From Ciona intestinalis (lineage: Eukaryota; Chordata; Ascidiacea; Phlebobranchia; Cionidae): 64,000 nucleotides of DNA. Below the pieces are notes generated by a model. It had not been told where the DNA came from, made no database searches, and saw nothing but the letters and a program-made list of their open reading frames with translations. Where the stretch lies: positions 3,078,499 to 3,142,498 of the forward strand of contig NC_020173.2 in the NCBI RefSeq assembly GCF_000224145.3. Reading direction: 5' to 3'. Each line of letters begins with the position of its first letter. Position 1 is the stretch's first letter. The position numbers were made by a program, and so were the translations under genes. Of this stretch, positions 1 through 13,600 are shown one piece after another.

Positions 1-959
1 GTTGACCTGTCCTCCCTGCCACCCAAGGTTTGGTGCCTGTGGTAACACTGCTTGGTTGATACAATAATATATTGTATTTAATTAAGATAGATTTAGCTAA
101 AAACATCCCAATGTTTACGCATTGTTAACTCATTCGAAAACTTGGGATCAACACAGCTGCAGCTGATTAACTGCGTATTTGAAATACTTTGTCACACTTG
201 AGGTGAAGTACTAAACATAAACATGAGGTAAAAATATTTTCGAAAAAGTCGCTACGAAAAACTTTATTCTTCACACAAGCAAATCAAAACAATATCCTAC
301 AGTGCTCCCTAATAAACTAAAGCATGAAGTACAAAGGGGTCACCGTTCAAGTACCAACAAAGGAAGTCAAATAAATAGTGTTTAAAATTAGATTGTTTAT
401 ATAATGCATTAAAAAGCAGAACTATGTAATGAACGTTGTGGTCTTGTGGTTGTATGTTTGGTTTACTCTGGGTGAGGTTAAACCACACTCAGTGTGGGGT
501 ATTTTAAATGGGGAGAGAGTAGGATTCATAAAAGGGTGAAAGAGATGATAAAATAATATGAGTTATTCAGGAACATATTTTCCTAAGCATAAAAAAAGAC
601 CGAATGTAACTTTCTTTACCGTCGTGCGACCCGAAAACGACAGTCAGCATAACACAGTGTTCTGTTTCATATACCTAGTGTCCTGAGTTTGGGGTGTGTG
701 TATGCAAACATTTATAAAACAACAAATACCTTACCCACTGTGCTTGATTTAAACAACCCATAAAAAAACATATAGACAACCCTCATTGTTGCTTACCACT
801 AACAACTTATGAGTAATACTCTTAGTGTAGCGAGGTAACGACAGTTGTTATAATACGGTGTTTCATGCACTCAATCTGTTTCATACTCCAGCTTACAAGT
901 TACTACGTATGTAACTTACTGGGATATAACAATTCCAAACATTAATCAACACGACTTAC
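1..959. other. Slit intron within D4 (partial)
   Basis: No coding exon was seen. The stretch holds a diverged copy of the R1 dispersed repeat at about 836-933 and a fainter one at about 640-700. An 11-base resemblance to a miRNA (positions 742-752) is judged a chance match. Confidence 0.6.
836..933 (+). repeat. R1 dispersed repeat copy
   Basis: Diverged copy with cgacagttgttataatacgg and tacaagttactacgtatgta, directly beside the donor of Slit exon 960-1103. Confidence 0.6.
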
Positions 960-1615
960 AGTATACGTAGTGATCGTAGTCCAGCAAATGCTTTAGGAGG
1001 AATGCATCGTAGTCTGTTGTATGCGAGTAACAACGTGGACAACCGGGTTAGGTTGGAAAACATCCAGTCACTGACACTCGCTAACTCGTTGTTGCTGAGG
1101 TCTCTGTATACAAGTGGGAGATGTGAATGGAAAGAAAATTCAAAGTTTGTATTCTATGTGGACAAACCCTACAGTTGCATGCTATGGGTCCTGAGATTTA
1201 GGCAAGAGTTTCCTATTGCCACAACATTGTATATGCAAGTCCTACAGCCTGGCATGTCATGGAAGCTGACCTCTGAGATAATGTAATGACATTTTACCTA
1301 ACATGTGAACATTTTATCCTTTAGTGCATCATATTGACTGTTATTTGTTACTATTACTTACAAAGTATTAAATAAAGTATATAGCCTACATCATATAACC
1401 CTACACCCTATAAACCAGGACAAATTTAAGAGCTATATCATATACTACATGTTACATCATAGAAACTTACAAAGTAGTGAGGTATATAAACTTCTTGATA
1501 GCCACTGGTATTTCACGAATATCATTCATCTCCAGATACAACTCAGTAACATCATGTGGTATATCATCAACAGGCACCGATGTTAAACCAGCATTTGCGC
1601 ATCGGACTATGGTAC
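960..1615 (-). other. Slit: Slit domain D4, first part (continues beyond window)
   Basis: Exon 1615-1471 completes the D4 N cap and first LRR (core [15 protein letters not shown]). Exon 1103-960 holds two LRRs (cores [16 protein letters not shown] and [16 protein letters not shown]) and ends at a GTAAGT donor. No further exon was found between 1 and 959, so the next exon lies outside. Confidence 0.9.
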
Positions 1616-4600
1616 CTGGGTGGAGGGGAGAGATTAATTTAACTGTCTGAAAGGTGTAGTAATACTGCTGCCAAGGGATTAATGTAATGTCTACATTGGT
1701 TTCTAAGCTATATGGCCTCCTGCAGCATGACACGCCATGCCCGTGACCAATAAGAATTGAGAGATTTGGGATAGAATTTGGCTCATGGCTCTAAATGTTT
1801 ATGTTAGGACCATTTTTGTGTTATACTAAATATATACTAAATTTAATGTGTACAAAATAAACACTAAAGATAAATAAATCTTATATATATATCAGTGACC
1901 TTACCTTCACATGTGCATTGCTCTGGGCACTTCTGCACAGGCAAGCAAGTAGGTGCAGCTCGCGCCTCATGATCCGTGCTACATCGGAAATCACGAGGGT
2001 TGATATCAGCTACGGGGAACTCCCTCAAGAAACGAGGTTCTGCACACCGGGGATTCCCCGAAGCTACGTGGCTCTGGCGCAACCAAGTGGACAACCACGA
2101 AAGGTGGCAATTGCAGTCAAGTGGGTTTGATAGAAGATTTCTATGAGGTAAAGAAAATGTTGGGTTAGTCATGTAAAAATGTAGTTCGTTTAAACATACA
2201 TACAAAATGACAAAAATAAAGCCAAAGGTTGGAAGTTTTAAAAAGAAGTATGTTTTTACAAAGCTGAATTAACTAAGTATTCATGCATAACATTTAAGCA
2301 TTGAACTAAGGCTTGTACAAATATGGTACGTACACACCCAATGTAATTCTTAATATACCTGCATACCTCATGCCCACTGTCAAGCTGTACAACAGTTTAA
2401 ATATACATTTACTTACCTTTTACTTTCAAGCTCTCTGAAAGCATTTCAGAAAAAAAACGGGCATTTATTTTGAAACTATATTTCAAATAATTTTGATTTT
2501 ATTTAAAAAAAACTGTTTTTATTTTAAATCAAGATTTAAATTATAAACATATGTTACTCACAATGTGCTTAGTGATGTCATAGTGCTGAATGCTCCACTG
2601 AGAATCGTAGTGATTTGATTGGAGTAGAGGGCAAGATGGCGTACAGTGGATAAACCAGCGAATGTGTGGTTTCCAATACAAGAAAGATGGTTGTTGCGAA
2701 TCAAACTAGAATGAATAAATGTAACTTATTTATCCTTGATTTGGGGGCAATGACAGATATTATAACACAAGTGTTTTGTTTTATACACCTCATGCACGCT
2801 TACGAGTCACCACGTATGTAACTTTGTGGATGATAGTTCTCATTTTTAATTTATGGCTGTCAATTTAAAAAAAATTATAAAGGTCCACTTGGTTTGAGCT
2901 ATTACTGTGAAGTATCTTGCCCAAAGACATATACATCCACAAAAATGCTTTTAGAATGTTGTGCTGATTATTTGTGACCCCACCAATATAATTGGGTAGG
3001 GCAGTATATGGCTTTTAAGGGGGTGTGCCACCAAAACATGACAGTCACATAAACAAATATAAACTTACAGAGTTCTTAGGTTATGTAATCCACTAAACAT
3101 GGATCCTCTTAGATCAGATAACACGTTGTCATTCAACCAACTGTAGATAAATAATCAAATATGAACAGAAATAATAATACATTTATTTTACAGTAGCTTA
3201 AATATGCTACTAAGTGCTCAACATAGTATAAAATATAGTTTTTATTATTTTATAATATAAACTTAATATTATTACCAATTATTTTTAAATTTATCAGTCG
3301 ATTAATAATTAAAAAATAAGTTTATATTAATTGAAACGTTTTAAGCGCCGTCATTGTATTAGTTGTAATTGTCAGCGTAGGTGGTAAAGTGTGTGACCCA
3401 GTTTTAATTGGTTAGTGGTTGGCGTGTGTGACTTAACAATGGTGTGTGTGAGGTCATAATAAGGTTTACCAAGTTGTGATTGATGTGAAGTAAAGGTATA
3501 GGGGTGTGTTGTGCAAACAGGTTGTGGCCTAACCACTTGACCTATTGTGTGATAGACTGACAGAATTTTTCCCAGCTTGAATTTCATGCTGTCTGTGACG
3601 TTAGCTTGCAACATTTTCACACAGTTTCATGCCTTTAATGGGATTTCTATTGCAGACAAGAACGGAAGTGAAAAACTAATGACCCGCGAAGCTATGAACG
3701 ACTCACGTCAAAAGAATTAAAGTTTTTCTCAACGAGACACATGGGGTGAAAAATTTACCGTGAACTGTCGTGGCAATAGAGCGTAGCACACAGATATCAT
3801 ATATATTGTCGCGTTGTACAATCACATATTTCATCTTGATACATTAGAATGCCACGGTCAGTAACGCGAGGTAAAATTTCATGTCATTAACTTTTAATCT
3901 GTGATTTGAGACCAGAATGCGAGTTCGTGGGATATTTTATGACAATGATACTGAACCAGGTGGTCCCAACTGCCAACTGTAATATTTCAAACACAACCTA
4001 TTTTGTTTATTTTTTTTTAAACCCAAGTGTGCTTGCTATATTTTTGGTTATATATATATGCAGTTTTATATACCTAAATTACAAATTTAATATTTTATAT
4101 CAAGAGACGGGACTAAATATATAAACTGCTAAATAATTTTGCAGTTGTCGCTACCAGGCATAACATATTTACAATCAATAAATCATCATAATAGGTATTA
4201 TTACATCATAAACTTACAGTTCCAGAACACTTTCAGCTCCTGAGAACGAACCGTCTTCGATTGCAGCGAGCTGATTGTTGGAAAGATCAATTTTCTTTAA
4301 GTTTCGCAACTTTTTAAAGTAACCAACACTTGTGATCATTTCTATTCTGTTGTGACTCAAGATCCTGAAAGTTTAAAATATTATTTTTTAAAACCATGTA
4401 TTATTAAAGTTGCTTTAAGTTTAAAAAGCATTTTTGCAATTTTTATTTTTAAGTTTTACTATTTAACAAATAAAACAACACCTGTATTTAAAATACAGAA
4501 TAGTTCTATTAGGTTTATTGGTAATTTAATGGTTTACCAGAAACTATTAGTATGTAATGGCTTTTCTACTCTATTTTTTATTCAACTGCAGTGTAATGGG

Positions 4601-7600
4601 ACACATACAGACTGTGTTATAGAAACAAGTTTTGATTAGACTTACAATTCCGATGCATAAGGTGGAATATTATCAGGTATTGTAACGAGGCCTTGTCTTG
4701 AACAATCTACAACTGAACCTTCACATCTGCATTGACTTGGACACTCTGCTTCAGGTATACACTCTGCTGCTGGGCCAGTTAAGCTGCTTGAATCTGAGTG
4801 GGAATAAGAATACTATAAGAATATGGAATCTAGTAGTACAGTTGGTAACTAAGTTTTATCAAACCTCTATTAATTGGTATATAATGGTCAATATGCTCAC
4901 TGTGGAGTTATAACCTTATATACCAGTCAGATATGGTGTATATATGCATTTACTGTCAAGTCATAGAGGTGTCTTTTTATACGCCAGACAGGCAGACAGA
5001 AACAGTGTGTTCCTAGACCTCATGCTCAATGTCAAGTTATATAATTAAGGACATGTTTTATTTTATTTAACTTTTTTGAAACTTAGACACAAATTATTTC
5101 AAACGTTCATTATGACATCACAGCAAGGAAGGTCGTCGTCAAGGAGACGTGGTCTTATGCTCTAAATAACCATGCCCACATACCAGGACAACATGGTTAG
5201 ACAGAAGCACATGGCCAAGTAACATATTGTTGATCCTTCCTGGTTTTAAAGTAATGGTTTGTTTTATATTTTATTGGAAATGATTGTTGTTACATAACTC
5301 GACAGTGGGTATGAGGTACTAAGGGGGTACTCTGTTAGGTAAATTAGTATTATTAAGTTTCTATAAAAAGAGACCCATGTTATAACTTGATGGTGAGTAT
5401 GAGGTGTATGAATACATCATGTGTGCCCGGTGTATAAAAGACACCCATGTTATAATTTTAAAGTTGAAACAGCGAGCCAAACAGATTAAAGGATAGAAGT
5501 CTAAGGAAACATGTTTTTATTTAGTCTAGTGAAAATTGATGTAACGCAACTTTGTAACAAAACAAACAAGCTGCAATTACCAGAGATTAAATAAGAACAA
5601 GTAATGTGTCATAACAAGAGGTATCATGTAAAGTAACCTCTTTTATAAACATGGATACGTCAGTTCAGCAAACAAACAAGCTTTCTTATGATGGATGGGA
5701 CATAGGTTAAACAGAAATGTCATAAATTACACGCACTTTCAACTTGAGAATAAATGTTTGTACACAGAGGCATGAACTGTACGTCTAAAGCAATAATTAT
5801 TTTAACTATGATGTAATAATGAACAAAGGAGAAAATTGTAACAGAAACTCGAACTACAATTTTTAGTGATACATTTTTAACTGAATGGTTTGTATATGAG
5901 AATCTTATTTAAAATATTAAAATTGTAATCTAAGTAAATTTGCCAGAGAAAGTTTTATGTTTAAATGTTTATTCCCCTTTTTTTGAATGGTTTTTACATA
6001 AAAATCAAATGGCATGAGTGCATAGGTTAAAGCAGATTGACAAGTAAGCTATATATGATTGACTTGAAACTGGGATTTTAAGACAATGAGAATGTAAAAA
6101 CACTTATGAGTTCACATGACCCACTGTGACATCATAATCTTAGATGTAAAGAATTCCTAAACCCAACCACAGTTGACAAAACTTGTCTCAAAAATCCGGT
6201 GTGTCTGTGTTTTAAACTGTCTGAGCTTGAAATCTGTTTTGGGTATAATTAGCCATGTAGTGTGAGTTTAGGTGGCAGGCTTGCGTTGTGCGGTTATAAC
6301 GTGTATTAAATGTATGAACTTTGACCTAGAGTGACAAGTTTCACGTGTGCACCCATATGGGGGACTGTGTAAAGGAAACCGGGAGATTGTGGGTCATGCC
6401 ACCCCGACATACAAACCGCATGCAAACATAGAAATGACAAAGTGCGCGGTGGCAGGGCACACCTGCTCGTGTGTGGGAAGATTTAAACTAAAATATTTAT
6501 TCAGAGATATTATTACTGCTTTTGGTTCAAATTTCTAATATTCGTAACCACTGGTGTAAAATTAAAAAAAGTTTGAAATCAAGTAAATATATATTTAAAC
6601 TTAATGTGAGTTAAGCGAGGAATTAAAACAAAGACTAAAAATATAAAAAAAGAATTTTTATGTTAAGTTTTTACATTATTGTTTGGAACTTTAGATTTTG
6701 TAAATTCAATTTCTGTTTAAACAAACATATGCTTTGAAGAGGGTGTGTAATTTACAAGATTGATGGCTCACAATTTGTTTGACAATAATCTTAACATAGA
6801 CTTCCGCAAGTGATTGACTGGTTTGATCGTGGCTAACAAACAGATTATCTTGTTTTTAAGACGCTGACTCAGTTTAAACCTTAATGTCAAAACAAGAGGC
6901 ATCAGTTACAACTTACATGGTGTTAAAAAGGAAGTGGTCAGCGACTTTAAACAAGAGCGTCAAATACTTTAAGTGTCATTGCTCAAAACAACGTCTGTTT
7001 TAAAAGTGCTAATACTGAACTTTTATTGTTAATTTTTAATATTAAATTTCATGATGTTTCGGAACAAAATTATAAGCAAAATGGGTCCTACACACAATTA
7101 GAAATCCAAAGTGTATCAACACAGCACTAGAAACTTTTGCGTCTCAATATACTGTACATCGTCAACATTAAATTTTTGAAAGCATCAAAATTTCCCAGCT
7201 TTTAGCCAATGTTGCAGCTTAGTAATTGTAAATAACATTTCTTTATTCAACTCACCAGTACATCTCATTCTTCTTGTCTTTGCCACTGATATTCTTTTGT
7301 TTGCCATCCTACGAGGGCCAGCACATCGTGCACCAGATGTTTCTACTTTATATTTCTTCACATAACTAACCAACCAACGCAAGTGGCAATCACATATAAA
7401 CGGATTTTGTGCAAGGTGCCTGGAATACATAAGAGCAAGGGTTTGAGTTATCTAAAAGCATGGTCAGTACCGTAGCTCAGTGGTTGTGTGTGTCCTTGGG
7501 CAAGACACTTAACATTGGAAAAGTAATGCATTTAAAATTTTCAGGTTCATGGTGTTTGGGGCAAAAGTTAAGGTTAGAAACAATTATAAATATAAGTGAA

Positions 7601-10600
7601 AGCATGAAACTTACATTGTTTCTATGGATTTCAGGTTGGAGAAAGTTCCTCTTGATATTGATTGTAGTTTGTTGTCGTATAATGACCTGCATAGAAATAG
7701 TATTAAAATATAGTTATTCATCTGTGTTTCATCAATGTATGGAATGTCAAACGTCAGTACGCAAATAAATGTCAAGAGGTATTTAAAAAAGGTTTTACTT
7801 TTATGTCGTAAAGGGAAATTTTTTTAACTTTTACAAAAATGAACAATTCGTATGTCATTTGTAGCTTGAATTGTGTTAACATACCTTAGGTGTATATAAA
7901 AAATCAGATAGTAAAAATGTTGTGAAATGCAGTAAATCGTACATACAGAATTAATCTGCATAATCTTTACTTAAGCAGCTACTTTGTATTCAATTACTTG
8001 GTAGATTGTAAAGCAAACAACTAAGAGATAAGAACAGAGCTCTGTCCACTGCATTTGTATCAAGTTACACTTAAACAAACAACAAACAAACTGAACAAAG
8101 TTGACCCTATAGGTGACATGGGGCACTTGGTACATTCTTGTTGAAAGCAAACATTGAGCTTGGGTTTTTTACTTTAGCTTGATGTGGGAGCAATTAGTTT
8201 TTTTGATTTGATTAATTGAACTTTTGACCTATGGGTATCGGGTTCTAGACTGGGGTTTTAGTGATGGTCAAGGGCCCAGGGTGACCTAGGGTGACTTGGC
8301 TAAAGAAACAGTGAGATACGATATGTAGGGGTATGGGTGGGTTAAAGGGGTCAGGAGATGGGTGTTGGGTAACGCAGGGTCACAATTGGTTTATTGTTGT
8401 TGGATAAACAATCCAAACTAGTTTCATCCGGTTTTAAGCGGTTAAGTAAATGATTATCTTGTTTTAACTGGTAGGAAGCTAGATTGGAACTGGTTTGTGG
8501 CAGCAAACATAGGATGGCAAATAACGAGATTAAAATGACGATGTGTAATCTAAGTGTGTGCTGTGGTTATGTACTTACAGCAGAAGCTTTGCATTAACTT
8601 AAAAATTATTGCTTCTAAGATTTTAAAGTAAGAAAAAGATAAAATTTGACGTGAAATCGATTTTTCATGGAGGCTATCTGAGGCCTTGTTTTCATGTTGC
8701 AAAGTGATAAATTGTTTAGATAAGGAAATATTTAAAAGAAGCGGCTAAACGAAGAATAATAACCGTTTGCTTGATAGATTAAATGCAAACATTGCAAACA
8801 CAACAAAGATTATAGAATGCCAAAAAAACATTTTTGACTAAAAGTTTTCCTAATTTTTTTTTTTTTTTCGCCAAAAACTGATGCAGTTTTTAAACAGTAG
8901 TCTTAAATGGCTACGATCAATATTACGCAATTTATTTTTAAAAATGAGAACAAAGTAATAATACAAAATATGTAAAATGGCTACCCGTTATGATATATTT
9001 TACTAATATGTAAGTTAAAGTTATATAACAGTAGTCAAATGTATCAATTTCTAAATTAAACCACAAAAATGTGAATTAGAGTGTTAGAAAGAATGACTAA
9101 TGAACTTTTTACGCTTCTGATGTGTGAAAGTCACGGTAAATTTCACCATAAAAGGATCACCATGTCACACACAACATTGCCCAACCTACTGAACTAAATT
9201 TATCACACCATTATTAAACACAGTGCTTTGATATTCACTTAATATAATTAAATTAACACTCACAGCAATGTGAGAGAGCGTAGGCCGTTGAAGACATCTC
9301 TTCTTAGGCATGTTAATTTATTCGCATTAAGCAACCTGTAATAAAATAAGACGAGTCAATTTCTTGGCAAAAATGAATTCAACATTTGCGATAATGGCAA
9401 AGCAACAACAGTCGTTGTAACATGGGTGGCAAAGCAACAACAGTCGTTGTAACACTATTTTATACACCTTGTACTCGATTAAAGTTATCACAAATTATAT
9501 CAATTGTTTGTTTCTAAAAACTCATACAAAAAAATTGGACCATTTTACATGGCAATAATTAAAACCAAATGTCATCTTCTATGCAACAAGACTTGATCAG
9601 TGCTAACTTATATAATGATTTCTGTTGTTTAGCAAGCAACTTACAGCATTTGTAAGTTCCGTAGATCTCTGAATATTCCAGCAGGAAGTGATGAAATTCG
9701 ATTCCCGTAAATAACCCTGAAATAGATGTTTTGTATTAAACAGAATACGTATAAGACATATACGAGATAATAGAAATACAATACTTACAGTGATGTGAGT
9801 TGTGTAAGGCCATCAAAAGCGTCTCTTTCAATTTCTCGAATCTCATTATTGCTGATATCACTGAGTATAAAAACAAACTTAATATGAGTATCACTATTAT
9901 AATACAGTGTATAAGTTATATATGCTACAACTTTGACCAAAACAAGAATAGTAGAATGTTTATATAATAACTCCCGGGATAAATCTAAGTGATTTAGGTT
10001 TATTTAAAATTATATGGGCAATTTACAGTTTGTATACTATAATGATCCTTTTAAAAACCCCACACATTCAGCAAGTTTATACACATAGGGATACGTTACA
10101 ACAAGAACAGCTTCTGGTATTTGTTACTTTGATGTCTCAAGTTCAGACTCTGGTTTTGATCCAGTTAAAAATAATCCCCAGGCAGCTTAAGTCAAAATGC
10201 TCAAGGGATTACATAGGTCTAATGCGAACCAACATGATTCGTTGGTTAATTAGTCGGGTAATAAACACGTCTCTGTGACCTCACAGGACCTATAGTGGGT
10301 TTACACATATAGAGTCCTTTAATTGTGAAGTTAAGCTGAAAGATTGCGCATGTTTATCCAATTTGGCAGCAAAACTGCGCAAAAACTTACGAAAACTCAA
10401 TTATCTCAACCTGTAGGACAAGAAGTTTCTATCCTTTGCCTCTAAATATTAAAGTTAAGCATCTAATATCCGGATAATACACCAGGGAATACTAGACCTT
10501 GTTTAAAGTTGCAAAACATGGAGTAAATTAGATTAAAGCAAACCACAAGCAGTTAAAGTGACCGCGTGTTTTATTGTGTTTTATTTAGGGAAACATGACC

Positions 10601-13600
10601 TGATGCATTTAAATAAATCAACATCATGTATGATGTAATCAACCAAACATTTAAACCGGGAAAGATTTTAAAATAATTTCAGACAGTTTTTATTTATTAT
10701 TGTAGACATTTTGTTTAATTAGTTATATGTTTAAATCACTCAATTTACTTTAAAATGAAGTTTATGTGAGTAAAACAAATGCTAGGACTACTAACTAATT
10801 TTTTCGATTTCACACTAGTTAATTTTTAAAATTTTAAAAATGGTGGAAAGGTGGCCAATTGGGGATAAAACCAAGGTCTTCACAGATATAGAATTTAATT
10901 AAACATAGTGATTGTAAAAGATATCTTACATTCTGCGTAGTTGTGGGTATGAAGCGAATGCAAAACTTGGGATGAGTTGGATTCGATTTTGCTCCAATCG
11001 CCTGCCATGAACACAGTGTTGTTATATATTGGTATGTTCTTAGGTTATATATTAATACACAATAATTTGACTTTGAGCTATAACTTTTAGTAAGGCTAAT
11101 CTTTTTGGTGCATAAAAACTCAACAAAGGCTTAACAGTGCGTTTGATATTCGGCTATTATAAGTAGGAAAAAGTATTGCCTAAACAGTGTGTATGCATAG
11201 GACCTATACAATATACATTACACTATCAATAGTCTTTTATTGCCCAGATTAGATATTATACATGATTTTTCACACACTTACAATTCAGTTGTATCTAATG
11301 GGAAAGAAGCTGGTAGCGCAGTAAGTCCACGATCCCTGCAATCTGCAATACCATTGCTGCAAATACAGGCTGAGGGACAAGACGATATTTCGCAAGTTGG
11401 TGCGCGTTGTGCTGTGATTTCTGAAAAAAAAAATAATTTAACGATTTTGTTGTGGGCAATATAGTTTAAATTACGTAAAACTAAGTACTGTGTGTAATGT
11501 CGTGAATTGTTTAGATTGCGTCGTCTCTAGCCTTCATGCTACAATTTATTTTACGTCAAAGTGTAAAGGATATGTATATATGTATACCAAGTGTATGTAT
11601 ATGATACTTTATCTCGCGAAATAATGCTCAAAAATATTGCTGTACAAATTCAAATGTTATTTTTTTAAATGATAAATTCCCGCCAAATAAAAATAGAATA
11701 AAATCTTTAGGATATATATATATATGTATACCAAGTGTATGTATATGATACTTTATCTCGCGAAATAATGCTCAAAAATATTGCTGTACAAATTCAAATG
11801 TTATTTTTTTTAAATGATAAATTCCCGCCAAATAAAAATAGAATAAAATCTTTACGGGGGGGGCGATATGTTTGTAAAAAGGGAATGGTCCCGATTAAAA
11901 TTCGCCACGAAAGTGGGTGCGGTGCTTTTTAATGTAAAACGTGATTACCGTGTGACGTTTCGGACAAACTTGGACTTAATATTTCCATTAGCGGCTCCGT
12001 TGGTCATTTAACGTCTTAGGTCTGTATGTCTATTTAGCATGTGTTAAAACGAATGCCCTATTTATAACATTTGAAAGCGTATGTTTTTTTGTATTTATTT
12101 TATCATTTAAAACATTACGGATTTAAATATACCCAGAAATATGTGATTTTGATTACGCAACCGTTTAAAAATCTACGCGTCTCTTCTGCAATTTTTTATG
12201 TCTGTATATGCCATGTTGTAGCCAGTGTCGTTTTTTTACCTTTTTTAAAGTTTGGTTATACTGGTAGTGCTTTTTTATAGTCGGAAGTGCAAAGGAGATG
12301 CAATTGCGTCTTTACGATTATAGTGTGGTTTCGTGTGTAAGATCAACTCTTTAGCCTAACACTTATTATTTATGGAAACCGCATATTTCTGAAAACAAAA
12401 CACAGTATTCTGGTTTCCTAACTCGTATTTAAATATGTTTGCTTTGGAATAAACACGTCAAAGATTTGGCTCAAAGCCTGAAATATGCTAACATTTTTTA
12501 ACGGCATTCGTTAAAACCTCAATTCGCTGTGTGGTCGGTTTCTAGAATTCGAAGATAATCCTTCGGAAATCTTCAAGTTCAATACAATATGAGGAGAGAG
12601 TCCACATTATGACGAAAATGAAGGGGTTGGGATTACGGGTTACCGTCCCAGTAGGGGGTGTGAAAGATTTTATTATAAATAGGATACGCTTTAAAACAGG
12701 TTGAGTAGAGATGGTGAATGATTGGAGATTACTGAAGGGTAAATACGCCACACACGGCACATTCGACTGCATAAGATAACTATGCTATTCAATCAAGCGT
12801 TTTAGGGGTTACAAAACACCTGGTTTGGCGATGGCATATGGCTGTTCAAAATGATAGGTGTGTTCCTATGGGTAGATATTTGCTACTTCCGAAAGTCCGT
12901 TTATTATTATCCCGTTAGTGTAAACTAAAATGTTGGGTTTAAATATTTTTAATGCTTTTTAAAAAAATTTACAAGTCTAATGTTGAGGCAAGTTGAACCG
13001 TGCTTTCAGTCCTCATTTGCTAGTCAACAAGAATATTTACAGATTTTTTTAACCGTATCCTCGCGACTTTATAAAATAGCGTTAATTGTAACTTGCTAAA
13101 AACATTTATTAGGAAATAAGAGATGTGCTAACCGCACCCATTTTAGGCAACATAGTAAGCCTACTAAATCCCAGGGAGAACTGGTTAGTATCCCATTCCC
13201 AGTGTAAAGAACTGCTCAAGAAACTTACCGTTGCAAAGGAATTCGCTTCTATCAGCTGAGGCAAGGTTCAAACCTCTTAAGCTGATTGGTTCAGCGCATT
13301 GGGTGAATACGGCCATTGTTGGACGATCGGACAGCCAATCAGCGAGCCAGGCCATGTGGCAATTGCATCTGATTGGATTAGTGTGGAGTCGGCTAAAATA
13401 AATTATAAAAATTAAAATAAAACAAAATTGAATAAAACTTGTATTTATAAACGATTTTTTTTTTCGTAAAAATATTTATTTGTACAGAATTGCATTTTGA
13501 GTATGAACCTCTTACATTTTTGGCCGAAAATTTTTACAACCATAAGGGACCGCTGGGTTGGAGTAATGTTGGTTAGGTGTCTTGCACAAAAACCTATATA

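Larger units (their letters stand above)
7256..11420 (-). other. Slit: Slit domain D2, the Robo-binding LRR domain, complete
   Basis: N cap in 11420-11282 (core [18 protein letters not shown]), five single-LRR exons 11001-10930, 9860-9789, 9716-9645, 9335-9264 and 7686-7615, then the C cap in 7419-7256 (core [20 protein letters not shown]). The count of five LRRs equals that of human SLIT2 D2. In the family this domain binds the first Ig domain of Robo, so its full conservation here contrasts with the shortened D1. Confidence 0.94.

Noticed and set aside
742..752. A tgtgcttgat match to the start of miR-218, a miRNA hosted by vertebrate SLIT introns.
   Set aside because: It lies on the strand opposite to Slit, the rest of the mature sequence does not match, and no complementary arm forms a hairpin nearby. 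I also saw no miR-218-like sequence in the D2-D3 intron, where vertebrate hosts carry it.
1002..1286. A 94-codon plus-strand frame.
   Set aside because: It is the antisense shadow of Slit exon 960-1103 plus intron.
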